Assembly (NCBI GenBank): GCA_002197995.1
Contig: NGZR01000001.1
Span: forward strand, 12,109,501 to 12,173,500
DNA: 64,000 nucleotides
Direction of reading: 5' to 3'
Source of the DNA: Gaeumannomyces sp. JS-464
Lineage: Eukaryota > Ascomycota > Sordariomycetes > Magnaporthales > Magnaporthaceae
Below the pieces are notes generated by a model. The model was not told the DNA's origin. It did no database searches and saw only the letters and a program-made list of their open reading frames with translations. Below are positions 58,332-64,000 of the stretch, one piece after another. Numbering within the stretch: the stretch's first letter is position 1; each line of letters starts with the position of its first letter. Position numbers and translations under genes: made by a program.

Positions 58332-59878
58332 ATGGCGCCGACAGACGCTCTTCTATGGCGCAAGCTGCCCATCAGTCTGGCCGAGCTGTGTATCGACACT
58401 ACGCTCCGCTGTGGCCAGTCCTTCAGGTGGCTCAAAATCCAAGACGAATGGTATTTGAATGCACTCTACACCCAAAGATATTGGGGAGGGGGACACCCCC
58501 CGCCTGCTACGAAAGAAAGCCTGAGCCCTGGCTGACTGACATGCCCCGCCAAACAGGCACTGCTCGCTTCACGGGCGCGTTGTCTCGCTGAAGCAAGATG
58601 AGACTTATCTGCACTACCGGGCCACCTGGCCGGCGAGCAGGCGGCCCAAGTTATCCCCAGGACTGCTTTCACCCAAGGCCGTCAAGGAAGAGCAGCAGGA
58701 CGAGCAGAAGCAGGATGATGAGACCGAGAGCGTCGCCACCACACCTCCCCCAGGGACGGCGGACGACACGGAAAGGCTCCTGCTCAGCTACTTCAACATG
58801 TCGCACTCGCTGGCCGGCCTGTACAGCGAGTGGTCTGGCAAGGACGCCAACTTCCGCAGCAAGGCGCCCAAGTTCACGGGCGTGCGCATCCTGAACCAGG
58901 ACGCCTGGGAGACCCTGGTGGCCTTCATCTGCAGCAGCAACAACAACATCAGTCGCATCTCCCAGATGACCCACAAGCTCTGCGACCACTACGGCGGCGA
59001 GCCCATCGCCACCGTCGCGGGCCACGTCTTCCGCGACTTCCCCCCGCCCGCCGCCCTCGCCATCGAGGGCGTCGAGGCCAACCTGCGCCAACTCGGCTTC
59101 GGCTACCGCGCCCGCTACATCGCCGAGACCGCGCGCATGGTGGCCAGCCAGCTACCCACCGGCTGGCTGCGGTCCCTGCGCAACCCAGCCCTGCCCGGCT
59201 GGGGAAGCGACGGCGCCGAGGGGGAGCAGCTGGCATCAGGTGGCGCGCGACCAGATGCGCCGCTGGTGAAGACGGAGCAAACCGACGAAGACGGCGCTGG
59301 CGAATCCCCCTCTGAAGCACCGAGCTACCGCGCCGCCCATGCGGCGCTCCTCTCGCTCCCCGGCGTCGGCCCCAAGGTCTCGGACTGCGTGTGCCTCATG
59401 GGCCTGGGCTGGGGCGAGTCGGTGCCCATCGACACGCACATGTGGACCATCGCCACGCGCGACTACGGCTTCGGCGGCGGCAAGAAGGGGCCGAGCGGCA
59501 AGAGCGCCGCCATGTCCAAGGCCATGTACGACGCCGTGGGCGAGCACTTCCGCGCCCTCTGGGGCCCGCAGGCCGGCTGGGCCCAGAGCGTCCTGTTCAC
59601 GGCCAACCTGCGCGCGTTTTCCGACCGCCTGGCGCCGGAGAAGGGGAAGGGCAAGGGCAGGGGTGACGATGCGGTCAAGACTGAAATTAAGGCCGAAATC
59701 AAGACCGAAATCAAGAGCGAGCTTTTTGATTTCCGCCGAACCCTTGTCCCAGAAGCCGAGGAAGCGGAAAGCTGGGGCTGGGGCAGATCCAGAAGTATCT
59801 AGGATCAAGGCCGAGGCTGTAACTGAAATGACCACAGTATCGGTACGAAGGAGTAAGAGAATACGGACTGCGGTTTAG
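58332..59878 (+). CDS. 8-oxoguanine DNA glycosylase Ogg1
   Basis: Base-excision repair enzyme removing 8-oxoG. Exons 58332-58450 and 58557-59878 (intron 58451-58556, GTATTT donor). The N-terminal OGG domain has CGQSFRW and, after splicing, WHCSLHGRVVSL. The helix-hairpin-helix GPD motif LPGVGPKVSDCVCLMGL carries the catalytic Lys (about residue 313), and VPIDTHMW the catalytic Asp (about 332). A fungal insert rich in Glu/Gly/Pro (about 255-297) lies just before the motif. The frame breaks in the T(5) run at 59723-59727. In the original frame the protein ends early at 59801. Removing one T gives a better tail with KPRKRKAG and SVRRSKRIRT, nuclear-localisation-like, and exactly 479 residues. 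Confidence 0.95.
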
Positions 59879-60551
59879 TATATGTAAACCGTACGAAGTA
59901 ACTGGATAATGGCGGGGACACAAGAGGTTCTCGACCAATTATAGTATACACCCCGGAATCTATTTGGCGTTAGGCGGCGGTGAATACTATGTATCCTTCG
60001 TCCCAACCAGATCACCATCCCGATCTCCCGAGCTTTCCTTTGCGCTTAGGTAGATAAACGCATGTTTCCTATAATATTGCTAAGCACGACCTGTACCCTT
60101 TTTACCCTTTTTCGCAATCACGATATGGGATGAAATGGAAAACAAAAGCAATACACCGAGTGGTTCGATCTTACGTCATAATAAGACAGACACCCATAAG
60201 AGCCGATAAAGGTCACGCACAATGTCTTTCCTTATCAGGGTGGACCGAGCCTAAACTAGGTGAACATTTCTGTTTCCGTCATTTGCGTGGGGGCGTGAGC
60301 ATGGTGTTATGAGCACAGGAAGATTGAACGAAAAAGAAAGATAAAAAATAAAAAAATAAAATAAAGCAGAAGTGGCGGCGGAGGACATAGCTGGCAACGA
60401 AGGCCAGAGTATGAGGCGAAAGAAAACCAAGTAGGTGCCAAGCAGGAAAGAAAACCATCTCATTCTCCTCATGGAATCCACAAATAGTCAAGAGGAACCG
60501 AAGTTAAAGGAACTGAGCGGTAACAATACACAAAACCACGACCATTCAGTC
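59879..60551. other. convergent 3' flanks
   Basis: Between the ends of ogg1 (plus) and hse1 (minus). AT-richer than the genes, with an A/T-rich run near 60335-60365 (AAAAAATAAAATAAA). No gene seen. Confidence 0.5.
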
Positions 60552-63185
60552 TTAGTAGCTTACACCTCCGGGTTGTCTGTAGTAGTCGCTTGGCGCGCTA
60601 GCTCCGGCGGTCGGGCCACCAGCCGAAGGGGGAACATACGCCTTGTACTGCTGCGCCTGCGACTGCGGCTCCCCTGCTGCAGGCGGCGCCGACGGAGCCA
60701 TGCGGCTAGGCAACGTGAACCTTGCGTCCCCGCTTGGTGGCCCGCCCTGGCCGCCGTGCACGGGTGAGTAGACGCGCTGCTGGCCGCCGGCGCCGGGGAC
60801 GGGTGGGGCGGCGCAGCTGATGTGGGCTGTGGAGGCGGGGGAGCGCTTGCGCCCACGTCCGAATCCTCGTAGCCCTGTCCTACGTAGGGGTTCTGCAGCG
60901 GGTTCGGGTTCTGCGGCGGACTCTGTGGTTTCTGCGACGGCTGGGCCGAGTACGCGGCGGCGTACTGGTATGGTTGTTGTTGGGGCTGGCCACCACCACC
61001 AATGCTAAGCGGTCCCGGCACCGTCGAAGGGCTTGCCACACGGCCATACGTCTCGGCCTGGTATGCGGGGGCGTTCGATGGAATGGCGGTTTGGTTGGGA
61101 TTGTGGGACGCAATAGGCGAGTCGTAAACCGAGGTCGACAGCTCCTGGGGATTGCCGTACGAACCCTGCTGTGTGGGCGGCTGCGAATAGCTCGCATAGG
61201 TGCCGTGAGGTGGCGGAGATGAGGGCTGCTGCGTCTGGATGGGGGCCGGCTGTTTCCCCGCCGAGGGAAGGCGCTGGCCCTGGTCTCTGGTGGGAACTGC
61301 TGAGCCGGCGGTGGTCCGGCTTGCGCCGCCGGCACCTCTGCGCCTGCCACATAAAATGGCGCCGCGCCCGGACCGGGAGTGCCGCTCGGGCGCTGTAGGT
61401 TTGGTGGTGGTGACGAGGGCGGATAGTGTCCTTGTTCTAAGCGCCTTCAGTGTGAGTGGCTGGTGAGTTCGACCTGGATGTCCTCTCCATTGCCCTGCGC
61501 TTCTACGGAGAGAGACAGGACCTTCTTACCTTGATGCGGTGCGCCCGCGTAGAAGCGCTGGGGCTCTTGCTGCGGCGCCCCCTGCGGCTGGTACCCAGCG
61601 GGGCACCGGCCCCGTAGCCCTGAGGGGGGCGTGGAGCGTACTGGTGGTAGCTGGGCTGGGGTGGGTGAGACATGGACGACTCCAGGAGGGCCTCGTAGTC
61701 TCGCCTGGCCTTGATAAACTTCTCGTTAAGCTGTGTAAAGTCATCTGCATTTGCGGTGCGTCCGGTTAGCATTGACCTGGGTCTGATTCGCCAAAGGCCA
61801 TTGCGAGGTTGCTGCCAGGGACAAACCTTTCTTTTGCGAGTACTTCTCTATCAGCTTGATCAGCTTTGGACGGATCGCCGAGGTCTGCTGGTACAGTTTC
61901 TGCTCGTCAAACACCAATCAGTTAGCATCGTTTATTGAGCAGCTGCAGATCATGCCCTGGCGGGGGACGATGACTGGGGAGGAACGGCGGCACAAAATAC
62001 GCACGGCAATCTCCTCGCTGTCTTCGTCCTTGGAAGCGGTGCTGAGGAGTGTCAAAAGCTTCTCAACGGTCTTGATCTCGGAAAAGACCTCTGCCTCCAT
62101 CTGCGCCTCCCGTTGCAGCTCGTCTGGCGTCGGGTCGGCCAGCTTCTCGACGTAGTTGAGGGGAAAGATGCCCGTCTTGCCCTTGAGGGAGCCACGCCAC
62201 CAGTCCTTGTAGACCGACTCGAGCACCGCGATCACGTCGCCCTTCTTGAACTCGAGCTCGCCGTCCTCCGAGGGCATGAAGTCAAACAGAGCACGCACTC
62301 TGGACACTGTCGCAGCTGTTGTGCCAGTTTGGGACGGCTGCAGCGGCGTGGCAGCGCCAGCCTGTCCCGCAGCGGCGGTAGCCGAGGAAGCAGCAGTTCC
62401 TGGGGCCGCCTGCGCGCCTGATGCGGCGGACGAAGCAGCGGGTCCGCTGCCGGAAGGTCCGGCGGCGACCTGCTTCTTGCGCTCCTCCTCCTGAAGAGAG
62501 AGCTTGAGCGCCATCTGCAGCTCCTCCTCCTTCTGTCGGTCTACATCCGTGAGCGAGTTCTTCTGCGGGGCCGAATGGCTGAAGCTGTGGGTTGGTCTGC
62601 TTGAGGCGGTAGTATGCGTCGTACAGGTCCGCGTCATCCTTGAACATGTCGGACCAGTCCTTGGTGCGTTCCAGGATCTTCGCCTTGACCTGGTTGTGGG
62701 TGTTGCGGTCGTTGGCCAGTTTGAGAAGGGCGTCTGTGAATGCGCGGGATGCCAGCTCGCTGCATCGGCTTCCCGCAGTTCTGGCTGACGGCGTTGGCGA
62801 CCTGTGCGAAGGCGTCAGTGTTAGAGCCTGGCTATGCGGCAGCGGCGGCGGTCCGTGACCCAGACGGCCATCTAGACCTACCTCTAGCGTGTAGAGCTGC
62901 ACGTTCGCATTGCGATGGGCCAGTCGTTTTATGGGGACGGCCTCCTTGGACCCGTCGGGTTCGCTGGCCACCTTGTCGCAAACCTCCATGATGGCCCCCC
63001 AGTCCTCAGAGGTGAGGTTCTCATCTGTCGCCTTGGCTGTGGTGGGCGCGTGGCTGCTTTAGCACGGGTTGGTCTCTCGGACATGCCTGCCTGGCAGCGC
63101 CGCGGAGCGCTGGACCGGGGCCCGGTGAAGGATGCCGCCTACCGATGACGGCATCGAACGGCGATGCCCCCTGAGCTCGGAACAT
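60552..63185 (-). CDS. ESCRT-0 subunit Hse1 (STAM homolog; VHS, UIM, SH3)
   Basis: Sorts ubiquitinated cargo on endosomes with Vps27. Exons (minus): 63143-63185, 62882-63036, 62005-62801, 61827-61899, 61530-61744, 60552-61430; the five introns are 80-106 bp. In order: the VHS domain (KATDENLTSEDW ... ANAVSQNCGKPM ... ELASRAFTDALLKLAND), a UIM (EEELQMALKLSLQEEE), an SH3 domain (VRALFDFMPSEDGELEFKKGDVI ... WWRGSLKGKTGIFPLNYVE), a GAT-like coiled region (KLYQQTSAIRPKLIKLI ... LNEKFIKARRDYEALLE) and a long Pro/Gln/Tyr-rich tail ending SDYYRQPGGVSY. Frame breaks at about 62757-62765, 62571-62572, 61600-61603, near 61260 and near 60770. Each is a one- or two-base change with good sequence on both sides. 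Identity secure. Confidence 0.94.
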
Positions 63186-63944
63186 GGTGGGCTTTTCGTC
63201 GGCAGCAAGTACTGCTGAAGCCGTCGCGCGAGGGCGTCGTCGCCGTTGCCAGTGTAGGGAGAGCCAGGCCCGTGGGAGGCTGCGATAGGAACAGAGTGGG
63301 TGGTAGTGGGCTAGGGAGGTAGGTAGCTGCCTAGAAGCTTCCGTGCTGGGGCGGACGCTGGTTGTGCTGAGTACCTCGGCAGCCGCCTGTGGTTGGGCTG
63401 TCGATGGAAAGCAGCGACGGGGACAACCGGAAAGCAGGAAAAAGGGACGGGACTATCTCGTGAAAATGAGACGTGGGCGGCGTTGCTTCTCGTGGGACGT
63501 AGGTAGTCGGGCGGGGGTTGAGCAGCGGCTGGAGTTGAATGAAGGCTAGTAGAGGTACCTGTGTCAATGATGTGTGGGAGGCGTAACCTCCTTGTGGCAG
63601 CGCCGCTCGAGCGTCATCAGCTCCCCGTCTGGCCTTGCGATTTGGGAATTGCGTGGACTCAGGCGCCACCTGCCCCACTCGCCCCAAAAATGGATTCCAT
63701 GCTCTGCAGCGCCACACTCTTTGCTCAGCCAGCGAGACTCGAAGGCTGCGCTTCTCTCCGCTCGTCGGTTGCATCCTCGTCATCACCATGCGTGTAACAT
63801 CGCAAACATGCTACTTCTCGTCTCGGAGGACTATACTAACGCTTGATGTCCAAAATAGGTACTCGCGTACCCGCCATCTGCCAACGAAAAAGGCGGCGTT
63901 TGTGAAGAATAGAGTCCTCAAAAGTCCATGAACAGCATCTCACG

Positions 63945-63979
<35 letters not shown>

Positions 63980-64000
63980 AGGTAGGTACATATACATAAG
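63186..64000. other. hse1 upstream region
   Basis: Should hold the hse1 promoter and leader. TAGGTAG-type motif copies occur near 63318-63335, 63541-63560 and 63978-63990. No gene is recognisable; the next gene lies outside the window. Confidence 0.45.
63945..63977 (+). repeat. A(33) homopolymer
   Basis: Thirty-three consecutive A bases followed by GGAGGTAGGTAC. The length is likely to be unreliable. Confidence 0.9.

Overview
The window looks like nuclear DNA of a filamentous ascomycete, most likely a Sordariomycete. The evidence is GC-rich coding sequence, short introns (about 60-230 bp) with GT...AG ends and CTAAC/CTGAC-like branch sites, divergent gene pairs with 0.4-0.7 kb between them, fungal-type proteins (GNA-1-like G-alpha, HapB, Hse1, Cog1) and many intergenic copies of a TAGGTAGGTACCTAGGTA-type motif. 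I cannot name the genus from sequence alone. There is no phage, plasmid, CRISPR or bacterial operon structure, and I found no convincing rRNA or tRNA gene.

Layout. 0.6-2.2 kb: a histidine-rich protein with a cysteine-rich DUF3716-type domain. 3.1-4.4 kb (minus): G-alpha subunit gna-1. 7.6-8.8 kb: an Smr-domain protein ending in a CaaX box. 9.3-9.7 kb (minus): mitochondrial Mic10. 10.3-14.9 kb: Urb2/Npa2 ribosome-biogenesis factor. 15.2-16.4 kb (minus): 3-ketosphinganine reductase. 17.1-19.0 kb: Sas10/Utp3. 19.5-22.0 kb: Cog1. 22.5-23.5 kb (minus): peroxisomal enoyl-CoA isomerase. 24.0-24.9 kb: ubiquitin C-terminal hydrolase. 25.3-29.0 kb (minus): SF3B1. 29.5-32.2 kb: Pso2/Snm1 nuclease. 32.8-33.5 kb (minus): Lsm2. 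35.0-36.0 kb (minus): HapB. 36.0-45.3 kb: a 9.4-kb stretch with no recognisable gene and an AT-rich island. 45.3-46.2 kb: an unrecognised nuclear-looking protein. 48.8-51.4 kb (minus): Fan1. 51.8-52.8 kb: Sdc1/Dpy-30. 53.3-54.1 kb (minus): ribosomal protein uS15. 55.4-57.8 kb (minus): U2AF large subunit. 58.3-59.9 kb: Ogg1. 60.6-63.2 kb (minus): Hse1 (ESCRT-0).

Functionally this is a housekeeping region. Three early-spliceosome proteins (SF3B1, U2AF large subunit, Lsm2), two ribosome-assembly factors plus a ribosomal protein (Urb2, Sas10, uS15), three DNA-repair enzymes (Pso2, Fan1, Ogg1) and two membrane-traffic proteins (Cog1, Hse1) lie close together.

The strongest anomaly is technical or evolutionary rather than a new pathway. 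About a dozen conserved genes, several of which are normally essential, carry one to five small frame breaks with good protein on both sides. In gna-1 and the U2AF gene one extra base can be placed exactly, because removing it restores the expected protein length. This fits uncorrected indel errors in a draft assembly best. A degenerating second gene copy is the alternative. Reading frames given here should be treated as gene loci, not as ready-to-use coding sequences. I did not find a convincing new biological system. The best leads are the gene-poor hapB upstream region, the dispersed TAGGTACCTA motif and the unrecognised 45-kb gene.
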